In this document: positions 18,584 to 27,365 of the stretch, in pieces
Layout: each line of letters starts with the position of its first letter
Position numbering within the stretch: position 1 is the stretch's first letter
Source: Nonlabens tegetincola
GTDB taxonomy: Bacteria; Bacteroidota; Bacteroidia; Flavobacteriales; Flavobacteriaceae
Length of the DNA: 64,000 bases
NCBI RefSeq assembly: GCF_002954355.1
Contig: NZ_MQVV01000017.1
Coordinates: 397,700 to 461,699, forward strand
Direction of reading: 5' to 3'
Position numbers and translations under genes: made by a program
The notes under the pieces: model-generated
Database searches by the model: none
Seen by the model: the letters and a program-made list of their open reading frames with translations, nothing else
What the model was told of the DNA's origin: nothing

Positions 18584-18994
18584 TTATCGCAATCGGTCCG
18601 CTGATTTTACGAGTTGTTCATCCTTCCGTATGGCCTTGTTTGCCAAGGCAAGTAAAACGATAGATAATACAGGAAGGAACATCCCAAGGCCTTTCTCAGA
18701 AACCGCCGTTCCTCCAGACCAAGTTAGGGCTCGATATACAAAAACTCCTAGCAAAATAAGATTAATCAGTATATTGAGTCTATTGATAACAAATTGTAAC
18801 TGCCTATTTTTAAATAGGAAGATTGCAAATATAGATAAAACAGCACTTACCATAAAAGTACCAAAGTAAACCGAATCATCTACACCTAGAAATTCATTAC
18901 TATCGCCATTAAGATAAGCATCTACTACCCAAACTAATACACCAGAAACTAGTGCTGCCAGTATTAAGTAAATAGATTGTATACGTTGTATCAT
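18584..18994 (-). CDS. DUF4293 membrane protein
   Basis: A 136-residue protein with four hydrophobic segments (YLILAALVSGVLVWVV, FGTFMVSAVLSIFAIFLF, RLNILINLILLGVFVY and FLPVLSIVLLALANKAI). The start MIQRIQSIYLILAAL is the typical DUF4293 beginning, so the ATG at 18994 is preferred over an in-frame TTG seven codons upstream (19015). The family is restricted to Bacteroidota, often beside rho as here (divergent), and its function is unknown. Confidence 0.88.
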   Translation of the reverse strand: MIQRIQSIYLILAALVSGVLVWVVDAYLNGDSNEFLGVDDSVYFGTFMVSAVLSIFAIFLFKNRQLQFVINRLNILINLILLGVFVYRALTWSGGTAVSEKGLGMFLPVLSIVLLALANKAIRKDEQLVKSADRLR

Positions 18995-19176
18995 TACATA
19001 TTTTCTATTGAGCAAAAATAAAACTTAGCCGTTAAAAACAGTAGTTAATATCATTTTTTTAAGTATACTTGCAATGTATTAGGTGTTAAACTACTGTTTT
19101 CTAGACCACCTAGACACGTCAATTTTTTCTGATAAAATTGATTTAGTTCCCTTATAATCTTATCATTTAACAAATA

Positions 19177-20904
19177 ATGTTTCAAATAGCTGATTTAAAA
19201 TCAAAGAAATTACCTGAATTACAGGAAATTGCCAAGGATTTAAACGTACCTAAGTATAGATCCCTGCGCAAGTTGGATTTAGTTTACAAAATTCTAGATG
19301 TTCAAGCAGAAAACCCTAAAGTTCTAGAAAACCTAGACCTAGACAACAAAAGTGAAGATTCACCTAAAAAGGAGTCTAAACCAGATCCAAAAAAGGAATC
19401 AAGGACTGCGCCTACTAAAAATATCGAACAAAAGAAAGAACGTAGACCAAGAAAAAACAACAATGTAAAGTCAGCAGAAAAGGATAAGGAATCTAACACT
19501 TCTTCTAATAAAAGTCAGCCTTCTAAAAAAGAGAATAATACAGAAGAAACAAAAACCAACGATTCTAATAAGAATAATAAAAAGTCTAATGACAATCGTA
19601 ACGAGAATCGTAATGAGAATCGTAATGAGAATCGTAATGAGAATCGTAATGAGAATCGTAACGATAATGACACTAGAAATAAGAACAACAATCGCAATAA
19701 GAACAATAACCGAAACAACAACAGCGGTAACAATGTTCCTAAAGGAAATAAAGATAACCGTAATCGCTATCGAGATCCAGATTTTGAGTTTGATGGAATC
19801 ATCGAGAGTGAAGGTGTTCTTGACATGATGCCTGATGGTTATGGATTTTTAAGAAGCAGTGATTACAACTACTTATCTAGCCCAGATGATATTTATGTTT
19901 CTCAATCACAGATAAGATTATTTGGATTAAAAACAGGTGACACAGTACTAGGTATGGTACGACCACCTAAAGAAGGTGAAAAATATTTTCCTTTAATTAA
20001 GATTTCTCAAATCAATGGATTAGATCCGAAGGTTGTTAGAGATAGAGTATCTTTTGAACACCTCACTCCATTATTTCCAGATGAGAAATTCAATATAGCC
20101 GAGAGACAATCCAGTATTTCAACTAGAGTAATGGATTTATTTGCCCCAATAGGAAAAGGGCAACGTGGTATGATTGTGGCGCAACCTAAAACGGGTAAAA
20201 CAATGCTACTTAAAGATATAGCAAATGCTATAGCAGCCAATCATCCTGAAGTATATCAACTTATATTACTTATAGACGAACGTCCTGAGGAAGTAACAGA
20301 CATGCAACGCAATGTAAGCGGTGAAGTAATTGCTTCAACTTTTGATAAAGAGGCGCATGATCACGTAAGGGTAGCTAACATTGTTCTAGAAAAAGCAAAA
20401 AGAATGGTTGAATGCGGTCATGATGTTGTTATCCTATTAGATTCTATTACCAGGCTAGCACGAGCTTACAACACTGTTCAACCTGCCAGCGGTAAAGTAC
20501 TTTCTGGTGGTGTGGACGCTAATGCTTTACACAAACCTAAAAGGTTCTTTGGAGCTGCTCGTAATATAGAAGGTGGTGGATCATTATCCATCATAGCAAC
20601 GGCATTGACAGAAACTGGTTCAAAAATGGACGAGGTTATCTTTGAAGAATTTAAAGGAACCGGTAACATGGAACTACAATTAGATAGAAATATTTCCAAT
20701 CGTAGAATATTCCCTGCCATTGATTTAACCTCATCGTCTACACGTAGAGACGACTTACTTCTTGATGAAAGCGTATCACAACGTATGTGGATTATGAGAA
20801 AATACCTAGCTGATATGAATCCGGTTGAGGCTATGGAGTTTATATCACAACGAATTAAACAGACAAGAAACAATGAAGAGTTTCTAATTAGTATGAATGA
20901 TTAA
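19177..20904 (+). CDS. rho: Transcription termination factor Rho, extended N-terminus
   Basis: A 575-residue Rho, about 150 residues longer than the E. coli form. It opens with the Rho N-terminal helix domain ([18 protein letters not shown], about 4-21). A low-complexity Lys/Asn/Glu/Arg insert (about 50-195) contains five tandem NENR units (DNA 19600-19659). Then come the RNA-binding domain with [10 protein letters not shown] (about 216-225) and the hexameric ATPase with [22 protein letters not shown] and [16 protein letters not shown]. Such inserts are common in Bacteroidota Rho and may promote phase separation or RNA binding; here that is inference. A terminator follows at 20922. Confidence 0.97.
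   Translation: MFQIADLKSKKLPELQEIAKDLNVPKYRSLRKLDLVYKILDVQAENPKVLENLDLDNKSEDSPKKESKPDPKKESRTAPTKNIEQKKERRPRKNNNVKSAEKDKESNTSSNKSQPSKKENNTEETKTNDSNKNNKKSNDNRNENRNENRNENRNENRNENRNDNDTRNKNNNRNKNNNRNNNSGNNVPKGNKDNRNRYRDPDFEFDGIIESEGVLDMMPDGYGFLRSSDYNYLSSPDDIYVSQSQIRLFGLKTGDTVLGMVRPPKEGEKYFPLIKISQINGLDPKVVRDRVSFEHLTPLFPDEKFNIAERQSSISTRVMDLFAPIGKGQRGMIVAQPKTGKTMLLKDIANAIAANHPEVYQLILLIDERPEEVTDMQRNVSGEVIASTFDKEAHDHVRVANIVLEKAKRMVECGHDVVILLDSITRLARAYNTVQPASGKVLSGGVDANALHKPKRFFGAARNIEGGGSLSIIATALTETGSKMDEVIFEEFKGTGNMELQLDRNISNRRIFPAIDLTSSSTRRDDLLLDESVSQRMWIMRKYLADMNPVEAMEFISQRIKQTRNNEEFLISMND
19600..19659 (+). repeat. 12-bp tandem repeat in rho (five units, NENR)
   Basis: Five 12-bp units (AAYGAGAATCGT) in frame encode NENR repeats in the disordered insert of Rho. 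Length changes would stay in frame. Confidence 0.9.
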
Positions 20905-20921
20905 ACATTCTTCCCTATTAA

Positions 20922-20956
20922 ATAAAGCCTCAATTCACATTGAGGCTTTATTTTTG
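20922..20956 (+). terminator. Rho-independent terminator after rho
   Basis: A 10-bp stem AAAGCCTCAA / TTGAGGCTTT with a 6-nt loop, followed by TATTTTT, 19 nt after the rho stop. Confidence 0.88.
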
Positions 20957-21181
20957 CACTTCATCTTGATTTAATCACTTTGGTCGATTGGTCAATACCC
21001 ACATTTAATCAAATGTGAAACATTTTAAAAAAACGCTCTTCAAAAGCGTCACTTCCCTGACAAATAAGAACTTTTAAAGAGTAAAAAAATCACCTCTTTA
21101 TCAAAACATTCAGTTTAACGTGTTTAAAAGAGTCCTAATCGAAAAATCATAAATTAAGACTTGTTAAGTATTTTGTAATTG
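20957..21181. other. Non-coding region between rho terminator and lipoprotein promoter
   Basis: No gene is visible. Two short inverted repeats occur: ACATTT-aatc-AAATGT at 21001-21016 and ACGCT-cttcaaa-AGCGT at 21033-21049. Either could be a protein-binding site for the downstream gene, but there is no further support. Confidence 0.4.
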
Positions 21182-21189
21182 TACTTTTG
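21161..21189 (+). promoter_or_regulatory. Bacteroidota-type promoter for the Cys-rich lipoprotein
   Basis: TTG at 21161-21163 and TACTTTTG at 21182-21189, separated by 18 nt, fit the TTG / 17-23 nt / TAnnTTTG pattern. The leader to the ATG at 21210 would be about 15 nt. Confidence 0.6.
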
Positions 21190-21209
21190 GACCACAAATT
21201 ACAATCGTG

Positions 21210-21929
21210 ATGAAAAAATTATACTATTTATTTGCTATCGTTTTACTAGCTGCTTCTTGTTCACAAGTTGAAGATGCAAACGCTCTAGAAGGTCAAAATG
21301 ATCAAATAGAAATTGCAAAATTAAGCGAGCAAGAATTTATAGATCATGTTGAAAATATTGCTCTTGCAGACAATTTAATCTCACAACACATTAATCCTGA
21401 ACAATCAGTTTCTCCTGTTCCTTATGAAGCGATGACTACACAAGTGGAAGAAGGGAAGTTTGGAATCATTGGTGGTTCTAACTCTGGAGCTTGTTTTGTA
21501 GGAGAAGCTCTTAAAGTTTCCAATTCAAAAAGATACGGTGAATTCACTGTAAATATGGACTCTAATAAAACATATCTTGAATTAGAGTTGAATGATGGAT
21601 GGTACTTACACTCAATCTATATGAATGTAGATTCTACTTGTGATGCCTTACCTAGAGACAGTAACAACTTAATCAACCCATGTTTCTATGGAATCCGTAA
21701 CTGTTTTAGAGCTTATACAGAAAGTGTAAAGTATAGATTCAACAATAACCATTTCGGCGATTGTTACTGTACATCAGTTTACGCTGTAATCTACAGTGTA
21801 AATGAGCACGGTTGTATAGATCAAACTCACGGAATATGGGTAGACGGTGCTGAAGTTCAAGATCAGTTCAACATTCGTACTAACACACACTGTATGTCTG
21901 ACTGTGGTAATGGAAACCCAGACAACTAA
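21210..21929 (+). CDS. Cys-rich predicted lipoprotein, unknown function
   Basis: The signal peptide ends in a lipobox (VLLAASC, Cys17 counted from the ATG at 21210; a GTG lies one codon earlier). The mature protein of about 220 residues has a second, Cys-rich half, with cysteines in GACFVGEA, STCDALPRD, NPCFYGIRNCFRAY, GDCYCTSVY, EHGCIDQT and HCMSDCGNG, suggesting several disulphides in the periplasm or on the surface. It has no recognisable domain. It is flanked by a good promoter and a strong terminator, so it is monocistronic. Function cannot be assigned. Confidence 0.8.
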   Translation: MKKLYYLFAIVLLAASCSQVEDANALEGQNDQIEIAKLSEQEFIDHVENIALADNLISQHINPEQSVSPVPYEAMTTQVEEGKFGIIGGSNSGACFVGEALKVSNSKRYGEFTVNMDSNKTYLELELNDGWYLHSIYMNVDSTCDALPRDSNNLINPCFYGIRNCFRAYTESVKYRFNNNHFGDCYCTSVYAVIYSVNEHGCIDQTHGIWVDGAEVQDQFNIRTNTHCMSDCGNGNPDN

Positions 21930-21954
21930 AAGATACAACAACAAACCAATAATT

Positions 21955-21981
21955 AAAGACGCCTAATTAGGCGTCTTTTTT
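21955..21981 (+). terminator. Rho-independent terminator after the lipoprotein gene
   Basis: The perfect inverted repeat AAAGACGCCTAATTAGGCGTCTTT is followed by further T residues; it ends the lipoprotein transcript. Confidence 0.88.
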
Positions 21982-22067
21982 ATTTAGAATAATATTAAAA
22001 ATAGTTCGTTGTAATACTGCGTATTTTTGCAAAATCTTTAAAACAAAACTTTTAAGTATCCCTAAAC

Positions 22068-22643
22068 ATGAAATTCTATTTCTTTTTACTAATACTATTT
22101 ATTACACACACATCCATCCTAGCACAGGATTCCATCGCGACCCATGAAAAATTGAATAATAAGTTCAATGAAGTTATAGAATCCTCTAACAGATATCAAG
22201 AATATAGAGTCATTGAAATTGATAAGATTAACAAGCTTAAAAAAGAAGTCACAACAACTGTAGAAGATCAAGATATTGAAATTAACAGCTTGAATAAGCG
22301 TATCGAAGATCAAGTAAGCCAGATACAAGAGTTGAACGATCAAATGGAAGCTAGTAAAATTGACATTGCCGCCCTGGAAAAAGGACAAGATAGTATGGAA
22401 TTGCTAGGTATTCAACTAGAGAAAAGTATGTATAATATTATTCTATGGTCAATAATTGGGATTTTAACCTTATTACTGATAAGCTTTATCTATAAATTCA
22501 AAAACAGCAACACTTTAACATCCACTGCTCAAGAACAATTGGCTCAAATAGAAGAAGAATATGAGAATTACCGCAGAAATGCGCTTGAAAAAGAGCAAAG
22601 GCTTAATAGACAATTATTAGATGCAAAAAAAGCTAACAAATAA
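22068..22643 (+). CDS. Signal-peptide, coiled-coil, single-pass membrane protein
   Basis: A 191-residue protein with a signal peptide (MKFYFFLLILFITHTSILAQ), a coiled coil rich in heptad Ile/Leu and Glu/Lys (about 35-120), one transmembrane helix (NIILWSIIGILTLLLISFIY, about 123-142) and a second charged coiled coil to the C-terminus. Related flavobacterial proteins have been carried in databases as a tRNA (guanine-N1)-methyltransferase, but no SPOUT methyltransferase features are visible. A TATTTTTG -7-like element is at 22022-22029. Probably an envelope scaffold; function unknown. Confidence 0.8.
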   Translation: MKFYFFLLILFITHTSILAQDSIATHEKLNNKFNEVIESSNRYQEYRVIEIDKINKLKKEVTTTVEDQDIEINSLNKRIEDQVSQIQELNDQMEASKIDIAALEKGQDSMELLGIQLEKSMYNIILWSIIGILTLLLISFIYKFKNSNTLTSTAQEQLAQIEEEYENYRRNALEKEQRLNRQLLDAKKANK

Positions 22644-22726
22644 TTAAACAAGATGTAATCCTTTGTTAAACCAGTTGTTATACTCTTATTAATTCATAAA
22701 CTTCTTTATCTTTAAAAGAAAAGATT

Positions 22727-22879
22727 ATGAATACAGAAGGAAAAACGCCGGAAAAAACGAGCAAAAAAGAACAAGCCATTAATCTAGAAGAAACGCATGG
22801 CAAAAAAATTAATCATCAGGTTAAGGACAAGAAAGAATACACACAACCTAGAGATAATTTAAACGCTAACAAAGAATAA
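22727..22879 (+). CDS. Small highly charged protein, 50 residues
   Basis: ATG at 22727 opens a 50-codon frame (MNTEGKTPEKTSKKEQAINL at the start, ending DNLNANKE, then TAA). It is Lys/Glu/Asn-rich, lacks hydrophobic segments and is probably disordered. A perfect hairpin terminator starts 5 nt after the stop, which supports a real transcript. No homologue is recognised. It may be a small cytoplasmic stress-type protein, but that is speculation. Confidence 0.55.
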   Translation: MNTEGKTPEKTSKKEQAINLEETHGKKINHQVKDKKEYTQPRDNLNANKE

Positions 22880-22883
22880 AAAA

Positions 22884-22912
22884 AAATCCCGCACTAGCGG
22901 GATTTTTCTTTT
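22884..22912. terminator. Bidirectional rho-independent terminator
   Basis: The stem AAATCCCGC / GCGGGATTT has a 4-nt loop and flanking A and T runs, between the small ORF and the convergent secreted-protein gene. Confidence 0.87.
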
Positions 22913-24171
22913 TATATAAGCTCAATAGTGTAATAGTATCCAAAATGAATTTTCTTCTTCTTGGGCTCTTTTATATCACCATATACATTTAGTATACGCT
23001 TACCATTTTTCACTTCAATTTTAAAGTGATCAGGACTATCTGGAATTCTGAATCTACCATTACTACCACGAGCATAATTGCTTTCACTAGTTTTACCTGT
23101 TAACAAATCAATAACCGCTTTCATATCAATATTTCTTTTTGATCTAAAATCACTGCGTTTGAGAGCTCTAAGACTTTCTATAAATACAAACTCATTTGCC
23201 ATAGATATTTTGGGTAATTGTTTTTCATAAACGTTGTAAACAAAGTAACCGCTCGTATTAAATAATTGTCCTTCTGGATAGTTATTGATATCATTACTAC
23301 TGTACCATTGACGCCAGTTAATACTTTTTAAGATCCAAGAATCCTTTCCTGTATTCTCTCTTTTTTCATAATCTTGTAGATTACTTCCCATCTTTAATTG
23401 ATTTCTAAAACCTAAAAAACCACGTTCTCGTTTTCTTAAATTGTCTGAATTCCAACATTTAAAACCATTTAGGGTGATTTTAATCTTATACTCCTTTCCT
23501 AGATTTGTTCCTGTTCTTACATCAGAATTTGGTAACTGTGTACGGTTACCATTCCAACTTCCATATTCCAAATTATCGTATTTACCTTTGAATGAACTGT
23601 TAGAAAAAATAAAGGAACATGGCCTGATTTTACCTGATTCTTTATTTTTAAACTGACCTTTAAAAATTCGGGTCGATGGATTTTTCTTACCCCAAATCAT
23701 TCCTCCCTTATCTCCATAATGAGCGACCATAAATCCAGACTTACTATCAATAAAGTCTAGCGTACCGAATTTAGTTTTCCATTTTCCTTTATGGTAATTT
23801 TGTTGCGCATCGCTTACTTTTTTCCCGTTCCAATCTCCTTGTACTACACCTGTACTCCATTTCCAGGTGCCTTTAAAACCTAACACAGTTTTTTCTAAGT
23901 ATGCATAGCCTAAGGTTCCATTGTTATCAAAAACAACGTTTAGCTTTCTTCCGCTTTTTCTGATAGACCTTATAGTTCCTCGATCACTATATGTGCCTAC
24001 CACGTAATCACCTCTTTGCAATAGGATAATTTGACCAAAATTAGTCTCATAGGTTCCTGTCCAGTTGAGAACCGTAGTAGGTTCCATGTTTGATGTTGTA
24101 TTTGATTCTGCTTTCGCGAAAGCGATACCAAAAAGTAATATCGCAATTGCAATTAATCTTGAAGTTTTCAT
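22912..24171 (-). CDS. Secreted protein with beta-rich repeats, paralog A
   Basis: A 419-residue protein with a signal peptide (MKTSRLIAIAILLFGIAFAKA; AKA would be the peptidase site). The N-terminal half has two repeats of a Gly/Trp-rich beta pattern: WTGTYETNFGQIILL...GFKGTWKW and GKWKTKFGTLDFI...GSWNG. The C-terminal part resembles that of the next gene (MKAVIDLLTGKTSES ... GRFRIPDS ... YYYTIEL). I do not recognise the family. It lies 6 nt downstream of paralog B, in an apparent operon that starts with the OmpA-like gene at 26710. An in-frame palindrome forms the end of the signal peptide. Confidence 0.8.
   Translation of the reverse strand: MKTSRLIAIAILLFGIAFAKAESNTTSNMEPTTVLNWTGTYETNFGQIILLQRGDYVVGTYSDRGTIRSIRKSGRKLNVVFDNNGTLGYAYLEKTVLGFKGTWKWSTGVVQGDWNGKKVSDAQQNYHKGKWKTKFGTLDFIDSKSGFMVAHYGDKGGMIWGKKNPSTRIFKGQFKNKESGKIRPCSFIFSNSSFKGKYDNLEYGSWNGNRTQLPNSDVRTGTNLGKEYKIKITLNGFKCWNSDNLRKRERGFLGFRNQLKMGSNLQDYEKRENTGKDSWILKSINWRQWYSSNDINNYPEGQLFNTSGYFVYNVYEKQLPKISMANEFVFIESLRALKRSDFRSKRNIDMKAVIDLLTGKTSESNYARGSNGRFRIPDSPDHFKIEVKNGKRILNVYGDIKEPKKKKIHFGYYYTIELI
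24109..24124. repeat. Iterated palindrome copy 7 (intragenic, signal peptide)
   Basis: TGCTTTCGCGAAAGCG has a perfect 14-bp core and encodes AFAKA at the signal-peptide cleavage region of the secreted protein. Confidence 0.88.
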
Positions 24172-24177
24172 ATTGAT

Positions 24178-25392
24178 TTAATTAAGTTGAATTGTATAGA
24201 AGTACGCCCATTTATCATTATTGCCGTATTTAATGAAGGCATAACCGCGCACCTTGCGTTTACCGTTAGATTCTGAGAGCCAAAAAGTGTGATCTGAATT
24301 TGAGATCTTCTTACGACCATCGGGAGCATTTTGAAAGCTATTAGAATTTCTTTTGTAGGTTAAATAATCCAATATATCCTTCATAGGTATTGAATGAGCC
24401 ACTAAACGATCTGAAGCATTACTAATGCTACGTAGTCTTTTATGCGTGAAGTTTAAGTTGAGAATTGGATTTTTGTAATATCCTTTACCACCATTATAAT
24501 AATTAACAAGATTGCTATATTGTTGATCAACCTGTTTTTCTTTATTTTCTTTATAGGTAATATTAGATTGATCTTTATATAATGTGTGTGTCCAATGCCT
24601 TCCTTTTTCATCAAATAAAGAGGCGCTTATTGTGACCTTACCCCTTTCCTCACCATGCATTAAACCGCGATTTTTATAATTCTTAATGGTTTGTAGTGTA
24701 ATATTTACAGTCTGACCGTTCTCACTTCCTCGTATATTAGTATGCTGCCTGCCTTTAGAAGTGATAGTTCCATATAGGCCATAATCCCAATCCATCACAA
24801 TATCAAAAGGACCGCTGGTCTTTATTGTGTCTTCTGAATTTGAAATATAGGCGTAGAACTTCATTTGAGATCCACCACTAAAACCACCGTGAACAAAGTA
24901 CTCCTGACCATCCTTATATAAGAAACCAGCAACTTTACCTTCAGGATTATGAATGAGGTCTAGTGTGCCGAAATCTGTTTTAAAGGTGTTCCACATGTGT
25001 AATCCTTTAAGTTTTGAACTGGTTTTAAAAGTTCCATCCCATTTACCATCCCATTTATTTCTACCTGTGGTTGTTTTCCATTTCCAATCTCCTTTCCAAG
25101 CTTGATTAGATTGTGGAGTGAAAGAAACTTGTCCAATTTTTTTACCATTTGAAAAGCTACCTGTGTAGACTCTTCCTCGACCTGAAATGGTAAAATTGGA
25201 TAGTAACAGATGACCTACTCCTTTGTAAAGGCCTACCGTTTTCTTATTTGATCTTGAGTTTAAAATGTGAATATCTCCATGATCTGATGTGTAAACTCCA
25301 TCCTTAATTTTAGCATTAATTACTTCATTTCCAGCCATAGCTAGGGCTGTGACAACCATAAATACGGCTGCCGTTATTACTGTTTTTTTCAT
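24178..25392 (-). CDS. Secreted protein with beta-rich repeats, paralog B
   Basis: A 404-residue protein with a signal peptide (MKKTVITAAVFMVVTALAMA). It shares with paralog A the FKTDFGTLDLIHN repeat (compare TKFGTLDFI), the Trp/Gly barrels (WKGDWKWKTTTG, WDGKWDGTF) and the C-terminal pattern MKDILDYLTYKRNS ... GRKKIS ... FYTIQL. No enzymatic motif is seen. Ten nt separate it from the upstream OmpA-like gene and 6 nt from paralog A. Periplasmic or surface location is expected; function unknown. Confidence 0.8.
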   Translation of the reverse strand: MKKTVITAAVFMVVTALAMAGNEVINAKIKDGVYTSDHGDIHILNSRSNKKTVGLYKGVGHLLLSNFTISGRGRVYTGSFSNGKKIGQVSFTPQSNQAWKGDWKWKTTTGRNKWDGKWDGTFKTSSKLKGLHMWNTFKTDFGTLDLIHNPEGKVAGFLYKDGQEYFVHGGFSGGSQMKFYAYISNSEDTIKTSGPFDIVMDWDYGLYGTITSKGRQHTNIRGSENGQTVNITLQTIKNYKNRGLMHGEERGKVTISASLFDEKGRHWTHTLYKDQSNITYKENKEKQVDQQYSNLVNYYNGGKGYYKNPILNLNFTHKRLRSISNASDRLVAHSIPMKDILDYLTYKRNSNSFQNAPDGRKKISNSDHTFWLSESNGKRKVRGYAFIKYGNNDKWAYFYTIQLN

Positions 25393-25402
25393 GATTGATT
25401 GA

Positions 25403-26710
25403 TTAAATTTTTCTTATTTCTACGCGACGATTTATTGCTTTGGCCGTCGCTGTTGTTTCATTTGTAAGTGGTTGCGCATCACCAACTCCATCTATTGACA
25501 AGATATCTGGCGTGATATTAAAATCATTAATGAGGACATTATAAACTGATTCTGCACGCTTTCGCGAAAGCGTGATGTTATCATCATATTGCCCATCACT
25601 GTCAGTGTGACCTATAATTTGATATGAATTCTCAGGATTATTCTCAATCTCTCGAGCAATTGCCTTGATAGTAGCGTAGGATTCTGGGTTTAAGCTTGCG
25701 CTTCCTGACTGGAATGTTATTCCATGAGCTTGATAAGAGTCGTTATGAAACAAACTTGTAGGAATTTCAACCTGTCCAGCATATTTAATATTACTGATAT
25801 AAAAATGTTGATTTGCCGGTGAAACATTACTAGCAAATCGGATTGTTTGATACAGCACATCCGGTTGTACCGCTTGGGTCATATCAATTACTTTTTCACT
25901 ATTGATATACATTTTTATACGAGTATCCTTTTTTACAATTGAAACGTGGTGCTTTTGATAAGGTTGTGCAGTTTTATTTGATAATACCGCATGAGGTTGT
26001 TTTGTAGACGCGTCTGTAGATCTACTTGTTGTCTTTTTATATAGTATCGCTCCTTTACCACCACCGCCAGAACCTGCACCTATACGCAAATAGGTGTAAA
26101 AATTACCTTTATAAGGTTTTGACAAATAACTATATGGATCTTCAAGATCACTAAGTATGACATCAAAGTGTCGCTTAAATGCATATTCGTCCATTTTAAA
26201 ATCATAAACAAAGTCAAATTCCAGTGTAAAATCGGATTGTAAATTATTGGCGATCTCACTTATAACGATAGTCCTTGATCCTGCCCCAATTTTTAGCCAT
26301 TTTTCATTGAATTCCTCGAGCTTTACTACTTCAGTTCCTGCGTTTGTATGCCAGCTAGTGGGAAAATCTCCAATAAGCACATTGGAAAAATCTTCAAAGT
26401 AGAGAAGATTCTCTCCTGGTGTAAAATCAAATTTTGAATATGTTTTAAAAGTAGATTGATTGTCATAATAAATTGAGTCTTTAAACTCAACCATTTCTGA
26501 TTCTTCTTTCACTATAGGTGAAGCATCATTAACACTATCATTGCCAAATAAAAGGTCGTCTACTCCTTTATCTATTTTATTTTCGATTTTCTTTTCAGTC
26601 TGCTGGACTTTTTGATCAATTTTCTTCTTTAATTTTTTAAAGAATTGGGCTTGACCATTAAAGGCTGTTAACATAAATAAGCACGTTAACAGGGTAAAAA
26701 GGTTTTTCAT
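25403..26710 (-). CDS. OmpA-family protein with central lectin-like region
   Basis: 435 residues: signal peptide (about 1-21), a Lys-rich coiled segment (KKLKKKIDQKVQQTEKKI), a central beta-sandwich-like region (about 95-320) with LRIGAGSGGGGKG and MYINSEKVIDM that suggests a concanavalin-type fold, and a C-terminal OmpA peptidoglycan-binding domain (about 330-435) with IIGHTDSDG and NRRVEI. The conserved LSxxRAxxV helix is present as LSRKRAESV, partly encoded by a palindrome (25557-25572). It heads the operon with the two secreted paralogs and is divergent from the sigma factor gene 100 nt away. Confidence 0.88.
   Translation of the reverse strand: MKNLFTLLTCLFMLTAFNGQAQFFKKLKKKIDQKVQQTEKKIENKIDKGVDDLLFGNDSVNDASPIVKEESEMVEFKDSIYYDNQSTFKTYSKFDFTPGENLLYFEDFSNVLIGDFPTSWHTNAGTEVVKLEEFNEKWLKIGAGSRTIVISEIANNLQSDFTLEFDFVYDFKMDEYAFKRHFDVILSDLEDPYSYLSKPYKGNFYTYLRIGAGSGGGGKGAILYKKTTSRSTDASTKQPHAVLSNKTAQPYQKHHVSIVKKDTRIKMYINSEKVIDMTQAVQPDVLYQTIRFASNVSPANQHFYISNIKYAGQVEIPTSLFHNDSYQAHGITFQSGSASLNPESYATIKAIAREIENNPENSYQIIGHTDSDGQYDDNITLSRKRAESVYNVLINDFNITPDILSIDGVGDAQPLTNETTATAKAINRRVEIRKI
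25557..25572. repeat. Iterated palindrome copy 8 (intragenic)
   Basis: Perfect CGCTTTCGCGAAAGCG (symmetry extends to 20 bp) within the OmpA domain; it reads LSRKR on the minus strand. Confidence 0.9.
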
Positions 26711-26810
26711 GATTAGAGTTTTTAATTGATTTACTCCTTAATGAAGAGCAGGAATAAAAGGTTAACAAGAACTAAAAATTTGTAACTTTAATTCCTCTAA
26801 CCAACGGATA

Positions 26811-27365
26811 ATGAATCATCAACAAGAAGAGACCATTTACCTTCTAAAATCTGGAGATCGATCCTATTATGAAAAAATCTATTTGCATTACAAGCAAGAT
26901 TTTAAAGGATACGCTCTTAAACGAGGTATTCCACTACATGATGTTGATCAATTATATCAAGACAGTTTTGTTCAACTGTATCAAAATGTCGCTACCGGTA
27001 AATTAACTACACTTACTAGTAGCTTAAAGACCTATTTATTTGGAATAGGTAATTATAAGATGATGGAATACTATAAATCTAAAGGTACTTATGTTAACCT
27101 TGATACTGATAATGACATTAAACAAGAAAACCCCATGATGTTCTTTGAAGAACAATCATTGACTGAAAATCAAAATAAATTATACACCGCATTAAACAAT
27201 ATAGGCACTAGATGCAGAAATATTCTTGAGTTATTTTATTTACAAGGTTTGAGTATTAAAGAAATACTAGCAACCGAGAATTATAGTAGTGAAAATACAG
27301 TCAAAGCACAAAAAAGTAGGTGTTTAAAACAACTTAAAGAATTAGCAAACAAAGCAGATGGATAA
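26811..27365 (+). CDS. ECF-type RNA polymerase sigma factor
   Basis: 184 residues, the size of an ECF (group 4) sigma factor. Region 2 is seen as DVDQLYQDSFVQLYQNV (about 43-59) followed by LKTYLFGIGNYKMMEYYKSKG. Region 4 is RCRNILELFYLQGLSIKEILATENYSSENTVKAQKSRCLKQL (helix-turn-helix, about 133-176; only its ends matter: RCRNILELFYL and SENTVKAQKSR). It overlaps the next gene by 8 nt, so the two products are made together. Upstream TAACTTTA (26783) is a one-mismatch -7 element, and autoregulation is possible. It likely controls this locus in response to an envelope signal. Confidence 0.9.
   Translation: MNHQQEETIYLLKSGDRSYYEKIYLHYKQDFKGYALKRGIPLHDVDQLYQDSFVQLYQNVATGKLTTLTSSLKTYLFGIGNYKMMEYYKSKGTYVNLDTDNDIKQENPMMFFEEQSLTENQNKLYTALNNIGTRCRNILELFYLQGLSIKEILATENYSSENTVKAQKSRCLKQLKELANKADG

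Noticed and set aside
19515..19733. Minus-strand frame of SLRF repeats
   Set aside because: It is the complement of the NENR minisatellite in rho.
22068..22643. tRNA (guanine-N1)-methyltransferase
   Set aside because: The protein has a signal peptide, coiled coils and a membrane helix, and no methyltransferase motif.
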